Shown one piece after another: positions 34,169-43,094 of a DNA stretch of 64,000 bases (position 1 is the stretch's first letter; the number at the start of each line of letters is the position of its first letter). The notes beneath the pieces are model-generated. The model searched no databases. It saw nothing but the letters and a program-made list of their open reading frames with translations, and was not told the DNA's origin. Location of the stretch: contig JALNZU010000015.1 of NCBI GenBank assembly GCA_023229245.1, positions 1 through 64,000 of the forward strand, given 5' to 3'. A program made the position numbers and the translations under genes. This DNA comes from Bacteroidales bacterium (GTDB taxonomy: Bacteria > Bacteroidota > Bacteroidia > Bacteroidales > F082).

Positions 34169-34912
34169 TTACCTCAGCCGGCGTGTGAGTTCGGTAGAAA
34201 ACACAAAATCTTTCAGCTCTGGATTATCAGTTTGTAAAATACTTTCTTTGTCGCCGGTCCACCACAGTTGTCCATGATATAAAAAATTGATCCGTTGGCC
34301 AATCTGCAGCACCGAATTCATATCGTGTGTATTGATAACTGTCGTGATTCCGTATTCTAACGTAATTTCACTGATCAGTTGATCAATCACTTCGGCAGTT
34401 TTCGGATCAAGGCCTGAATTAGGTTCATCGCAAAACAGATAATTCGGGCTGTTTGAAATGGCGCGTGCAATAGCCACACGTTTCATCATACCGCCACTGA
34501 TCTCGGAAGGATACAACTGATTTACATTTTGCAGATTCACCCTTTGCAAGCAAAAATTTACCCTATCCAATTTTTCTTCCATACTTTTATCAGTGAACAT
34601 ATTCAATGGAAACATCACATTTTGTTCAACAGTAAGTGAATCAAATAACGCTCCACCCTGAAACAAGACACCCATTTCCTTACGAATTTCTCTTCGCTTT
34701 TTTTCTGAAATAGATGAAAAATTCCGATTGTCGAAGCTCACCTGACCTTCATCTGGTTCGACAAGACCAGTACAGCATTTCATCAATACAGTCTTGCCCG
34801 ATCCGCTCTGACCAATGATCAAATTGGTCTTACCTTTCTCAAAAAAAGTGTTGATATCGGTTAAAACCTTATGTGGGCCAAACGATTTTGAAAGCTTAGC
34901 AATTTCAATCAT
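34169..34912 (-). CDS. MlaF-type ABC transporter ATP-binding protein
   Basis: 247 residues. Walker A GQSGSGKT (about 34-41), signature SGGMMKR, Walker B YLFCDEPNSGLD and switch His in NTHDM are intact. The sequence is typical of the Mla/Mce phospholipid-transport ATPases. Overlaps the start region of the MlaE-type gene by 4 bases (ATGA), so both are translated together. MlaD-like (MCE) substrate-binding genes are not in this window. Confidence 0.93.
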   Translation of the reverse strand: MIEIAKLSKSFGPHKVLTDINTFFEKGKTNLIIGQSGSGKTVLMKCCTGLVEPDEGQVSFDNRNFSSISEKKRREIRKEMGVLFQGGALFDSLTVEQNVMFPLNMFTDKSMEEKLDRVNFCLQRVNLQNVNQLYPSEISGGMMKRVAIARAISNSPNYLFCDEPNSGLDPKTAEVIDQLISEITLEYGITTVINTHDMNSVLQIGQRINFLYHGQLWWTGDKESILQTDNPELKDFVFSTELTRRLR

Positions 34913-35643
34913 ACCAATAGTAATTGTGTCAGGATCAGGTCAAACAAAATTATTAATATGCTGCTGACTACTACAGCCCGTGTACTTGCTTTTCCTACCT
35001 CTACTGATCCGCCTTTCAGATTATAGCCCAGAAAACCTGAAACAGAAGCAATGATAAAAGCAAATACCAATGTTTTTATGATGGCATAAGTAACTGTAAA
35101 AGGCTCGAACCACCCGCGTAACCCTTCAATAAAATCTACCGAAGGCACTAATCCTGTAACTATACAGGCTACCCAACCTCCTAAAATACCGACCACCATG
35201 CTGAAAACAATAAGTACCGGGTTGAACAGCATGCTTGCAGTGATCTTAGGCAGGATGAGAAAATTAGCCGGGTTGACACCCATAACCCGCAACGCATCTA
35301 TTTGTTCGGTAACCCGCATAGAACCAATCTCAGAAGCGATACGGGAACCTACTTTACCGGCTAAAATCAAACTGATGACAGTAGGAGAAAACTCCAATAT
35401 CATCATCTGACGGGTGGTAAATCCTACCATTTTAAGTGGAATAAGCGGAGAATCAATATTATACGCTGTTTGAATAGCTATGATGGCTCCGGTGAATACT
35501 GATATAAAAGCTACAATGCTGATAGAATCAATTCCTAAACCAATGATTTCTACTAACAGTTGACGCCTGAATACAGGACCTTTGTCCGGACGTTTGAAAG
35601 TCTCAAACATCAAAAGAACATATTCACCTAAAGTCCGTAACAT
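34909..35643 (-). CDS. MlaE-type ABC transporter permease
   Basis: 244 residues with about five membrane helices and the conserved MlaE stretches FTGAIIAIQTAYNI, GSRIASEIGSMRVTEQIDAL and GFLGYNLKGGSVEVGKASTR. It is the membrane part of a Mla/Mce-type lipid transporter that moves phospholipids between membranes to keep outer-membrane asymmetry. First gene of the mlaE-mlaF-cvpA run. Confidence 0.93.
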   Translation of the reverse strand: MLRTLGEYVLLMFETFKRPDKGPVFRRQLLVEIIGLGIDSISIVAFISVFTGAIIAIQTAYNIDSPLIPLKMVGFTTRQMMILEFSPTVISLILAGKVGSRIASEIGSMRVTEQIDALRVMGVNPANFLILPKITASMLFNPVLIVFSMVVGILGGWVACIVTGLVPSVDFIEGLRGWFEPFTVTYAIIKTLVFAFIIASVSGFLGYNLKGGSVEVGKASTRAVVVSSILIILFDLILTQLLLV

Positions 35644-35782
35644 ATTTACCAGCTTTTTCGATGGTTAAAAGTACAACAAACTCCCATAAAGAAAGATAAA
35701 AAATACATATCAGCTTGAAGCTGATTCGCTAAGTAGCTATTGGTAAGCTTAGTATCTAAACGCCGGAAAAGATGTAAAAGTG

Positions 35783-35790
35783 TATTTTTG
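35783..35790 (+). promoter_or_regulatory. -7 box before the small lipoprotein
   Basis: TATTTTTG matches TAnnTTTG and lies 27 bases before the ATG at 35818. No -33 TTTG at the usual distance. Confidence 0.4.
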
Positions 35791-35817
35791 TAGTCAGATA
35801 AGAAGAGCTTTTACAAA

Positions 35818-36012
35818 ATGACTAAAAGAATTGTTACAGTTTGCATCCGGTTTTTCATCCTCTTTTTGATGATAAGCCTGTTAGCATCATGCCATTCTTC
35901 ATCCAAGGTACATCTTCCGGGAGGTAAACGGAAAAAGAAAGATTGTGATTGCCCTTCCTGGTCGTATCAACCCGTTGAATCAACTTTTAGCTGCGATGTC
36001 GGAACAGTATAA
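35818..36012 (+). CDS. Small lipoprotein, function unknown
   Basis: 64 residues. The signal with lipobox ISLLASC (Cys about residue 24) predicts a lipoprotein. The mature part is short and basic in the middle (GGKRKKKDCDCPSW), with a Cys-Asp-Cys motif. Its 3' end overlaps the next gene by 17 bases in another frame, and the -7 box upstream fits this start. It is not recognised beyond that. The pairing with an SprT-like gene is positional. Confidence 0.65.
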   Translation: MTKRIVTVCIRFFILFLMISLLASCHSSSKVHLPGGKRKKKDCDCPSWSYQPVESTFSCDVGTV

Positions 36013-36616
36013 GAACCTATTAAAACGGTATATACCTGCTGCATCAGTAGATCATGTTTTTGATTACATCATAAAAAACAAGATATTTCTGCGTATTAAC
36101 CAGAAACGCCTGACCAAATTGGGTGATTATCGCCCTCCCAATAATACCAAGCCAGCTCGTATAAGCATAAATTATGATTTGAATAACTTTGAATTTTTGA
36201 TTGTCTTGATACATGAAATGGCACATCATGAAGCGTTTACATTATATGGGCATGGACATAAACCTCATGGCCAGGAATGGAAAGATTGCTACAGCGATCT
36301 GATGAAGCTTTATTTAAACGAAGAAGTGTTTCCAAAAGATATTCTACAGGCATTGGACGCATATCTTTTTACGTATAATTTATCACCAGGCAGTGAAGCT
36401 GCCTTAAAAAAAGTCTTACGAACCTATGATCCTCCATCAAATACAACCGTAGTTGAGTTGTATTCACTTCCAACAGGAGCACACTTTAGCATTCCTAACG
36501 GACGTACTTTTCAAAAATTGGAAAAGCGGCGTACACGATATGTTTGCCTTTGTATGCGAACAAAAAGAAAATATTTAGTGCACGGAATGACACAAGTTAT
36601 TCCTTTTGAAGTATAA
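35996..36616 (+). CDS. SprT-like zinc metallopeptidase domain protein
   Basis: 206 residues from the ATG at 35996 (MSEQYKNLLKRYIPAASVDH); the longer frame from 35945 runs over the lipoprotein gene. The HEMAH zinc motif (LIHEMAHHEAF) with GHGHKPHGQEWKDCY following it matches the SprT-like family. The C-terminal zinc ribbon of true SprT is reduced: only CLC remains near the end. In eukaryotes SPRTN cleaves DNA-protein crosslinks; bacterial roles are poorly known. Overlap with the lipoprotein gene suggests coupled translation. Confidence 0.88.
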   Translation: MSEQYKNLLKRYIPAASVDHVFDYIIKNKIFLRINQKRLTKLGDYRPPNNTKPARISINYDLNNFEFLIVLIHEMAHHEAFTLYGHGHKPHGQEWKDCYSDLMKLYLNEEVFPKDILQALDAYLFTYNLSPGSEAALKKVLRTYDPPSNTTVVELYSLPTGAHFSIPNGRTFQKLEKRRTRYVCLCMRTKRKYLVHGMTQVIPFEV

Positions 36617-36648
36617 GTGATAAGGCAAGAGGTATCAGAAAAGTAGCT

Positions 36649-37269
36649 ATGTCAAAAAAAAAGTCAAAATATTATGTGGTTTGGGCTGGTTTTCACCCTG
36701 GCATATACGATAACTGGGTTGAATGTGAAAAGCAAATAAAGGGTTTCTCGGGGGCTAAATACAAGAGCTTTAAAACCCTTAAAGAAGCTAGCCTTGCTTT
36801 TGACAAAGGCCCTGATCATGATTGGAGGTTGAGTTTTCAGATTCAGCATCTGCCGGAAAGCGAAAAGCCTATTATCAATTCGATAGCTGTGGATGCTGCC
36901 TGTTCGGGTAATCCGGGCGTCATGGAATACAGAGGTGTTTTCACGGAAACCGGTACGGAGCTTTTTCGCAAAAAGTTTCCCGAAGGAACCAATAATATAG
37001 GTGAGTTCTTAGCTATAGCCCATGCCTTAGCCTGGCAAAAACAAAAACGACTTCAACTAGTTATCTATTCTGATTCTCTACTTGCTCTTTCATGGATTAA
37101 AAGCGGCGCTGCCCGAACAAAATTAATTCCTTCCGAAAAGAATCAAACCACTTTTGAGGTGCTGAAACGAGCTGAAAAATGGCTTGCTTCCAATCCAATT
37201 GAAGTACCACTACTGAAATGGAACACAGAAAAATGGGGTCAGATTCCTGCCGACTTTGGTAGGAAATAG
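36649..37269 (+). CDS. rnhA: Ribonuclease H with N-terminal viroplasmin domain
   Basis: 206 residues. The N-terminal caulimovirus-viroplasmin-like hybrid-binding domain is clear (YYVVWAGFHPGIYDNWVECE, then KQIKGFSGAKYKSFKTLKEA). The catalytic acids are in the RNase H fold: Asp in VDAACSGNPG, Glu in NNIGEFLAIA, Asp in IYSDSLLAL and Asp in PADFGRK. It removes RNA from RNA:DNA hybrids (R-loops, Okazaki primers). This layout matches bacterial RNase HI with hybrid-binding domain. It lies 32 bases after the SprT-like gene. Confidence 0.93.
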   Translation: MSKKKSKYYVVWAGFHPGIYDNWVECEKQIKGFSGAKYKSFKTLKEASLAFDKGPDHDWRLSFQIQHLPESEKPIINSIAVDAACSGNPGVMEYRGVFTETGTELFRKKFPEGTNNIGEFLAIAHALAWQKQKRLQLVIYSDSLLALSWIKSGAARTKLIPSEKNQTTFEVLKRAEKWLASNPIEVPLLKWNTEKWGQIPADFGRK

Positions 37270-37297
37270 CCAGTATATGAGTATTCTATACAACAAT

Positions 37298-38146
37298 TTA
37301 CTCATTGATCTTTAACCAAAAAGATCCCCCATGCGTTTCAACGCCATGTAAATTTTCATGCTCCCAAACCGATGATATCAACTCGGAAAGCTCCTTATCT
37401 TCAGATATGAAATAATTTGGTAATAAAGTGCAATATTTCTTTGGGTTAGCCAATAAATACATAGCTAATCCATATTGTTCCGAATAGAATCTATCACACA
37501 TAAATTGTGGGTAATCATAAGGTAAATATATGTCATGAAGATGCACTATAACACCTTTCTTCAGTCTGGGTAATACTTCAAGAAAAAACACCATTGAATC
37601 GGAATTTGGAAGGATTCTATGTGAATTATCTATAAAAAGAACATCATTCTCATTCAGATCATCCAGAACGGAAAATTCTATGCTCTCAAATGGTTTTCTT
37701 ATGACCTTATCAGCCAGCATATCAATATTTGCTCGCGGCATAGGATCAATTGATATGATATCAATATCTAAATTCTGTTCTGTTTTTGCTTTATAAACTA
37801 CTTTGGTCGAATTACCGGATCCAATTTCGATATATTTTTTAGGTCTGTACTCGGTAACCATAGTATAAATCGCAATTATATCAAGTCCTGGTAGAAATCC
37901 ATTATTCCAAACTGGCTTGGTGCGATCTTTTTCCTTCTTATTATCTTGAATCAACCATATGTTTTCTTTGTACTTTAAAGCACTTCTACGAAGTGCTTTA
38001 AAGTACACGCGATTTGCGTTGATAATCTCATACAGCTCAGTGTGTGGTGGTTTTCCATGACCATACCTGGGTTTAAAATCTACTTTATATTCCAGAAAAA
38101 GATTTTGAAACTTAGGATTCAAAAATCTATATAATTGTTTTTTCAT
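37298..38146 (-). CDS. Class I SAM-dependent methyltransferase-like protein
   Basis: 282 residues. A Rossmann methyltransferase core (about 105-215) shows motif I-like KKYIEIGSGNSTKVV, then IDIISIDPMPR and the later DVLFIDNSHRILPNSDS and GVIVHLHDIYLPYDYPQF strands. It resembles 'methyltransferase 24' members found in surface-polysaccharide regions; the acceptor is unknown. The N-terminal part has a 39-base palindrome in the coding DNA (listed separately). The gene is alone on the minus strand. Confidence 0.75.
   Translation of the reverse strand: MKKQLYRFLNPKFQNLFLEYKVDFKPRYGHGKPPHTELYEIINANRVYFKALRRSALKYKENIWLIQDNKKEKDRTKPVWNNGFLPGLDIIAIYTMVTEYRPKKYIEIGSGNSTKVVYKAKTEQNLDIDIISIDPMPRANIDMLADKVIRKPFESIEFSVLDDLNENDVLFIDNSHRILPNSDSMVFFLEVLPRLKKGVIVHLHDIYLPYDYPQFMCDRFYSEQYGLAMYLLANPKKYCTLLPNYFISEDKELSELISSVWEHENLHGVETHGGSFWLKINE
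37969..38007. repeat. 39-bp palindrome inside a coding sequence
   Basis: TGTACTTTAAAGCACTTC (37969-37986) and its exact reverse complement (37990-38007) flank a 3-base loop TAC. Both arms are in the methyltransferase coding frame and give a mirror-like YFKALRRSALKY peptide. Perfect 18 bp arms with a 3-base loop in coding DNA are unexpected by chance. Confidence 0.9.
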
Positions 38147-38241
38147 AATTAGATGATCACGATTTTTGCATAAAAATATGATTTAATAATGAGATAAAGG
38201 TTTAATTTCTATGTTTTAACAAAGAAAATATTTTTCATATT

Positions 38242-40602
38242 TCATGCTTGATGTGCGGTACGTCTGATAATCTCGTTTTGCAGAGATTCACCCAGATCAT
38301 TAAAATAATCCGAATAGCCGGCTACTCTCACAATAAGGTCCTGATATTTCTCCGGATGCTTTTGTGCATCGCGTAAGGTATCGGCATCCACCACATTAAA
38401 CTGTATATGGTGTCCGTCCATTTTAAAATACGACCGAATCAGGCTGACTATCTTATCAATATTTTCTTCGCTATTGAAAAAGGATGGCGAGAATTTCTGG
38501 TTAAGCAGTGTTCCTCCTGTTTTGATATGATCAATTTTTGCTGCCGACTGTATCACTGCTGTCGGTCCTTTCCTATCGGCTCCCTGCACCGGGCTTATCC
38601 CTTCGCTCAGCGGCTCGAAAGCAAGCCGTCCGTCAGGCATAGCACCTATCTTACTTCCAAAATACACATGACTGGTAGTAGGTAACATATTAATGCGGAA
38701 AATACCTCCACGAGCAGTAGGACGACCATTAACTGAACTGTAAAATGATTCAAACACTCGCACAGCATGTCGGTCGGCATACTCATCATTATTGCCCCAT
38801 TTGGGAGTGTTGTAAATCACATCATGGCGCAATTGATCGTAGCCTTCAAAATTTACCTTCATAGCCTGAAGTAAATAAGCCATGCTCACAGTCTTATCGT
38901 CAAACACATATTTTCGGATGGCGGTTAGGTTATCAGTAATGCTTCCCAGTCCAACACCCTGAATATAACTTGTGTTGTAGCGGGCACCACCAGCATTATA
39001 ATCTTTGCCGTTTTTGATACAATCTTCCGTGATGAGTGAAAGCAATGGAACCGGCATATATTTCCCCCAGAGTTTTTCAATAATATTGTTTCCTTCAATT
39101 TTCAGATTGATGAAATACATAAGCTGCTGTTCAAAATCATTATAAAGCTCTTCAAAACTTTTAAACTCCTCAGAGCTAAGTGTTTGAACACCAATTTGCT
39201 TGTTTGTAAGTGGGTCAATGCCATTATTAAGTGTAATTTCTAATACTTTATTCAGATTAAAATATCCGGTCAATATATATGCCTCCGTACCAAAAGCACC
39301 CGTTTCAACACATCCGCTGGCTCCGCCATTTCGTGCGTTAATGATTGATTTTCCCTGACTTAATAACTGTTGTATGATAGCTTCAGTATTGAAGAAAGAT
39401 GGCTGTCCGAATCCGGTTTTAACAATACGCACAGCTCGTTTTACGAATCTATCCGGGTTTTTCTTACTGATCTGAACCATCGAGCTGGGTTGCAATATGC
39501 GCATTTCCTCTATTACGTCAAGTAAAATATAAGTAAGTTCATTTACCGCATCGCTGCCGTCTTCTTTTACTCCTCCGAGATTGATAAGTGAAAAATCAGT
39601 ATAGGTATTGCTTTCTTGCGCAGTTACACCCATTTTTGGTGGAGAAGGGTGGTTGTTGAATTTCACCCAGAATGACTTCAACAATTCAACAGCCCATTCA
39701 TTATTTAACGTGCCTGCTTCTAACTCTTGTTTATAAAACGGATACAGATGTTGGTCCAATCGCCCTGGGTTGAAAGAATCCCACGGGTTTAACTCGGTTA
39801 TAACGCCCACATGAATAAACCAATAATGTTGTAACATCTCGTGAAATGTATCAGGTGCATGAGCCGGCACTTTACGACATATACGCGACATCTCTACCAG
39901 CTCCGCCTTGCGTACTGCATTTGTTTCTTCTTCTGAAAGTTTTGTCAACAAATCGGCATAACGATTCGCAAATAATATCAGTGCATCGGCAGCAATATCC
40001 ATTGCCTTGAGCTGTTCTCTGCGTTCAATAGTCTGAGTATCGTATTCAAAATCAAGAGCTTTTATCGCGGCATCTATTTCAGCTTTGAAATCAAGCATTC
40101 CTTTTTGAAACACTTTTTTCCCGGCGACGGTATGTCCGGGTGCACGTTGTTCCTGAAACTCGGTAAATACTCCTGCTTCATAAGCTTGTTTCCATTCGTT
40201 GCTAAGGTTTTCAAAAATCCTATCGCGCTGTGTTTTTCCTTTCCAGTAAGGAATGATTTGTTCTTCGTACAGCTTACGAGTAGCATCATCTACTTTAAAA
40301 GACACTTTTGGACGGGTATCTAAAATATCTAAATCGGACAGGGTATGCAGGCTCACTTCGGGATAAGTGGAAGTAGCTTTAGGTGCAGGCCCCCTCTCCC
40401 CTACTATCAATTCACCTTCGTTGATAAAAATTGACTTATGTGTCATGAGATATTTAAAGCATAACGCACGCTGTACAGGAATAGAATATTTTAACGGCTC
40501 ACCGGATTTATAAAAATCGGTTACCAGTATTGCCCTTTCGGCCGAAAAAGTGTTGATAGCTTGTAAACTCTGCTCTCTGAGCTTTTGAATGCGTTCTGTC
40601 AT
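38242..40602 (-). CDS. hypD: trans-4-Hydroxy-L-proline dehydratase (glycyl radical enzyme)
   Basis: 786 residues. The glycyl radical motif is VRVAGYSDYF with Gly762 near the C-terminus, and the catalytic Cys431 with Glu433 is in GGASGCVETG. Whole stretches, such as EFQEQRAPGHTVAGKK, LNPWDSFNPGRLDQHL, NLGGVKEDG and KTGGTLLNQKFSPSF, closely follow the Clostridioides difficile hydroxyproline dehydratase as I recall it. It converts trans-4-hydroxyproline to pyrroline-5-carboxylate under strict anoxia. The activase gene lies just upstream on the same strand. The symbol here is the hydroxyproline enzyme's, not the hydrogenase maturation protein of the same name. No pyrroline-5-carboxylate reductase gene is adjacent. 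Confidence 0.9.
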   Translation of the reverse strand: MTERIQKLREQSLQAINTFSAERAILVTDFYKSGEPLKYSIPVQRALCFKYLMTHKSIFINEGELIVGERGPAPKATSTYPEVSLHTLSDLDILDTRPKVSFKVDDATRKLYEEQIIPYWKGKTQRDRIFENLSNEWKQAYEAGVFTEFQEQRAPGHTVAGKKVFQKGMLDFKAEIDAAIKALDFEYDTQTIERREQLKAMDIAADALILFANRYADLLTKLSEEETNAVRKAELVEMSRICRKVPAHAPDTFHEMLQHYWFIHVGVITELNPWDSFNPGRLDQHLYPFYKQELEAGTLNNEWAVELLKSFWVKFNNHPSPPKMGVTAQESNTYTDFSLINLGGVKEDGSDAVNELTYILLDVIEEMRILQPSSMVQISKKNPDRFVKRAVRIVKTGFGQPSFFNTEAIIQQLLSQGKSIINARNGGASGCVETGAFGTEAYILTGYFNLNKVLEITLNNGIDPLTNKQIGVQTLSSEEFKSFEELYNDFEQQLMYFINLKIEGNNIIEKLWGKYMPVPLLSLITEDCIKNGKDYNAGGARYNTSYIQGVGLGSITDNLTAIRKYVFDDKTVSMAYLLQAMKVNFEGYDQLRHDVIYNTPKWGNNDEYADRHAVRVFESFYSSVNGRPTARGGIFRINMLPTTSHVYFGSKIGAMPDGRLAFEPLSEGISPVQGADRKGPTAVIQSAAKIDHIKTGGTLLNQKFSPSFFNSEENIDKIVSLIRSYFKMDGHHIQFNVVDADTLRDAQKHPEKYQDLIVRVAGYSDYFNDLGESLQNEIIRRTAHQA

Positions 40603-40667
40603 AATCTGAAGTCCAATAAGTTTGTACCGTAAAAATAGTAATTGTTAGCCTAAGTCTGTTAAAAATT

Positions 40668-41471
40668 TTATCCGCCAATACTAACTGTTTCAACAGTCTC
40701 ACTGAAAAAAGCAGCAATATCTTTTGCTTTCTGACTGTCGTACGGATCGGCATGATACAGCGGGTAATTTTTTCCAAAACGTTCGTACTTGCTTTTTGCA
40801 ATAGTATGAAATGGAAGCAAATCTACTCGTTTGATGTGTGGATAAAGCTGTAAAATAGCTCGTATTTTTCTTAGATTTTCATCGGTATCGGTAATATGTT
40901 GAATCAATGGAATACGAATAATAATTGGTTTGCCGGAATGATATATAAATTCTAAGTTCTTCAAAATCAGCTGGTTTGAGACACCTGTATATTTCTGATG
41001 CTCTGAATCATTGGCAAGTTTTAAATCAAAAAGAAAAAGATGCACATAAGGCAATATATTTTGTATAACAGATGTTGAAGCATATCCGCTGGTATCAATA
41101 GCAGTATGTAATTCTTTTTGATGACATGCTTTTAATAAAGCTTTTAAAAAGTTGGGCTGACTGAGAGGCTCACCTCCTGAAAAGCTCACACCACCTTTTG
41201 ATTCATCATAGAAAATAATTTCGTTTTCAATTTCGTTCATCACCTGTTCTACACTCATTTTTTTACCAACCGTTTCGGTTATATGAAATATTTTGCCATT
41301 TAATCTGTTGGTTCGTACATAGGTTTCGGGGTGAAAACCAATACTTTCCGGATTATGACACCATATACAGCTTAACGGACAACCTTTCATGAAAATAGTT
41401 GATCGGATACCAGGCCCATCGTGAATCGAAAAATGGCGTATGTCAAATATAAATCCTGAATTATAATTCAT
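40668..41471 (-). CDS. Glycyl radical enzyme activase, compact form
   Basis: 267 residues from the ATG at 41471 (MNYNSGFIFDIRHFSIHDGP); a TTG nine codons upstream is less likely. The radical SAM motif CPLSCIWC binds one [4Fe-4S] cluster, followed by HNPES and FSGGEPLSQ. Most activases of this branch carry a ferredoxin-like insert with about eight Cys after the radical SAM motif. Here that region (about 45-75) holds no Cys, so the auxiliary clusters are missing, like pyruvate formate-lyase activase. It generates the glycyl radical on the dehydratase encoded 65 bases downstream. Confidence 0.92.
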   Translation of the reverse strand: MNYNSGFIFDIRHFSIHDGPGIRSTIFMKGCPLSCIWCHNPESIGFHPETYVRTNRLNGKIFHITETVGKKMSVEQVMNEIENEIIFYDESKGGVSFSGGEPLSQPNFLKALLKACHQKELHTAIDTSGYASTSVIQNILPYVHLFLFDLKLANDSEHQKYTGVSNQLILKNLEFIYHSGKPIIIRIPLIQHITDTDENLRKIRAILQLYPHIKRVDLLPFHTIAKSKYERFGKNYPLYHADPYDSQKAKDIAAFFSETVETVSIGG

Positions 41472-41708
41472 AATTTTTTTATACCTTAATTTAATCAATA
41501 CAAGAGTTTATTATAAAATAAATCAAAAATATATGATTAAATGGAATAGATCAGCATATCCAACAGGCATATAATTTTTTGCCATTATTGTGATAGAGAG
41601 TGGAAACTGACTTATTTTTAGTCATGCAATATCATAATTAAGAAAACAAAAATACGTAAAATCAGCCTGAGTGTTACTATGTATTCTAATTCTATAGTTA
41701 TTTTATTA

Positions 41709-43088
41709 TTAATTCTGATCGGATTTATTTTCCTTCCATAGTTGTCCAAAAGATTTGTTGGCAATCTTAGGTAACTCTCGTTTATTTCCCCAATTTTTCG
41801 AGATAAAATAATTAAAAAGTCTCTTTTTAATTTTGGTTTTATCTATATTCATCCGACTTCTCTTCTTAAACATATGTGTGGATCGTTTGATCAATTTACG
41901 ATCGGATGCGGGAATAAGTTTTTTGGTTACAGCTTCTTTTCTGTTAAACAGCAGCATTTCATGTATGGGTATTGCCATTGGGCATATTTGTGTGCTAGCA
42001 CCATTCAAGCTAGAGGCAAAACTCAGATGTTGATATTCCTTCATTCCGTTTAGATGCGGCATTTTAATAGCACCTATTGGCCCAGTGTAGGTGGCGTTAT
42101 AAGCCGGGCCACCAATTAAACGAAATACCGGACTAACATTATGACAGGCACCACAATTAATACATGCTAACGACATGCGTTGGTTCATTTTTGAAAGCAG
42201 ATCAGTACGTCCGTTATCCAATAAAATCACTATCATCTGAGTTTCTTCATGCTCAACTAACGCAGGCCCTGAAAGAATGGTGTTGTAGGTAGCCATGGTT
42301 TGTCCTGATGCAAAAGTTGACAATAAAGGCCAAAATAAATCAAGGTCCTCCATATTAGGAATGATCTTTTCAATTCCGGCAAGTATTATCTGAATTTTTG
42401 GTAAGGCAGTACCTAAAAGTATGTTTCCCTCGTTCTCGGTAATGGCAATTGACCCGCTATCGGCTATCAAAAAATTCGCACCACTAATACTTACCTGAGC
42501 CGTAGCAAAGAATTCTTTCATATGATCAACCACAAATCTTACGGATTCATCCAAAGACGACACAGAATGCAGATCAAATTGGCTACTAATTAATTCAACT
42601 ATCTCTTGTCGCGACTTATGCAGAGCTGCAGCAACCGGATGGAATGGCTTTTCTCCGGCAATTTTTGTAATAAATTCACCTGTATCAGTACTTAAAACCT
42701 CTATTTTTCTTTTTGTAAGATGTTGGATCAAATCGATTTCCTCGCTTACCAATGAACGTGATTTAATGACTTTCGTAAGCTTTTCTTTAGTGAGTATAGT
42801 GATGATTTCATTGATCGCATCTTCGGCATTACGTGCCCAGATCACTTTTCCCCCATTCCGTTGAAAATTTGTTTCAAACTCAACTAAATACTTATCCAAT
42901 TGATTCAAAACTTTATACTTGATAGAAAAAGCTTTTTGCCTGACCTGGCTAAGATGGTTGATGCGTTCTTTTCCTGATTCAAAAGCAGACTGCCAGTTAT
43001 TCAAAGAAGTATTTATCCGGCTATGCATCTCCTGATCCCAAGCCAACTTTTCTATTTCTTTTAGAAACAGATTACTTTTTTCTGACAT
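41709..43088 (-). CDS. LutB-like (LUD domain) iron-sulfur protein, one cluster lost
   Basis: 459 residues. The LUD domain occupies about 60-290, then ferredoxin-like motifs follow: CINCGACHNVSP (Cys309, 312, 315, then Ser319) and NGASTQICP (Asn362, Ser365, Cys369). In LutB the corresponding motifs are CxxCxxCxxxCP and CxxCxxxCP. So the four ligands of one [4Fe-4S] cluster (309, 312, 315, 369) are kept and the three visible ligands of the other are replaced. LutABC oxidises L-lactate; LutA and LutC genes are absent here. It is 6 bases after rpiB and likely co-transcribed with it. Function is unsure; an electron-transfer role is likely. Confidence 0.85.
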   Translation of the reverse strand: MSEKSNLFLKEIEKLAWDQEMHSRINTSLNNWQSAFESGKERINHLSQVRQKAFSIKYKVLNQLDKYLVEFETNFQRNGGKVIWARNAEDAINEIITILTKEKLTKVIKSRSLVSEEIDLIQHLTKRKIEVLSTDTGEFITKIAGEKPFHPVAAALHKSRQEIVELISSQFDLHSVSSLDESVRFVVDHMKEFFATAQVSISGANFLIADSGSIAITENEGNILLGTALPKIQIILAGIEKIIPNMEDLDLFWPLLSTFASGQTMATYNTILSGPALVEHEETQMIVILLDNGRTDLLSKMNQRMSLACINCGACHNVSPVFRLIGGPAYNATYTGPIGAIKMPHLNGMKEYQHLSFASSLNGASTQICPMAIPIHEMLLFNRKEAVTKKLIPASDRKLIKRSTHMFKKRSRMNIDKTKIKKRLFNYFISKNWGNKRELPKIANKSFGQLWKENKSDQN

Positions 43089-43094
43089 AATTAG

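Noticed and set aside
41608..41624. Short hairpin TGACT...AGTCA downstream of the LutB-like gene
   Set aside because: Only 5 bp stem with no T tract; too weak for a terminator.
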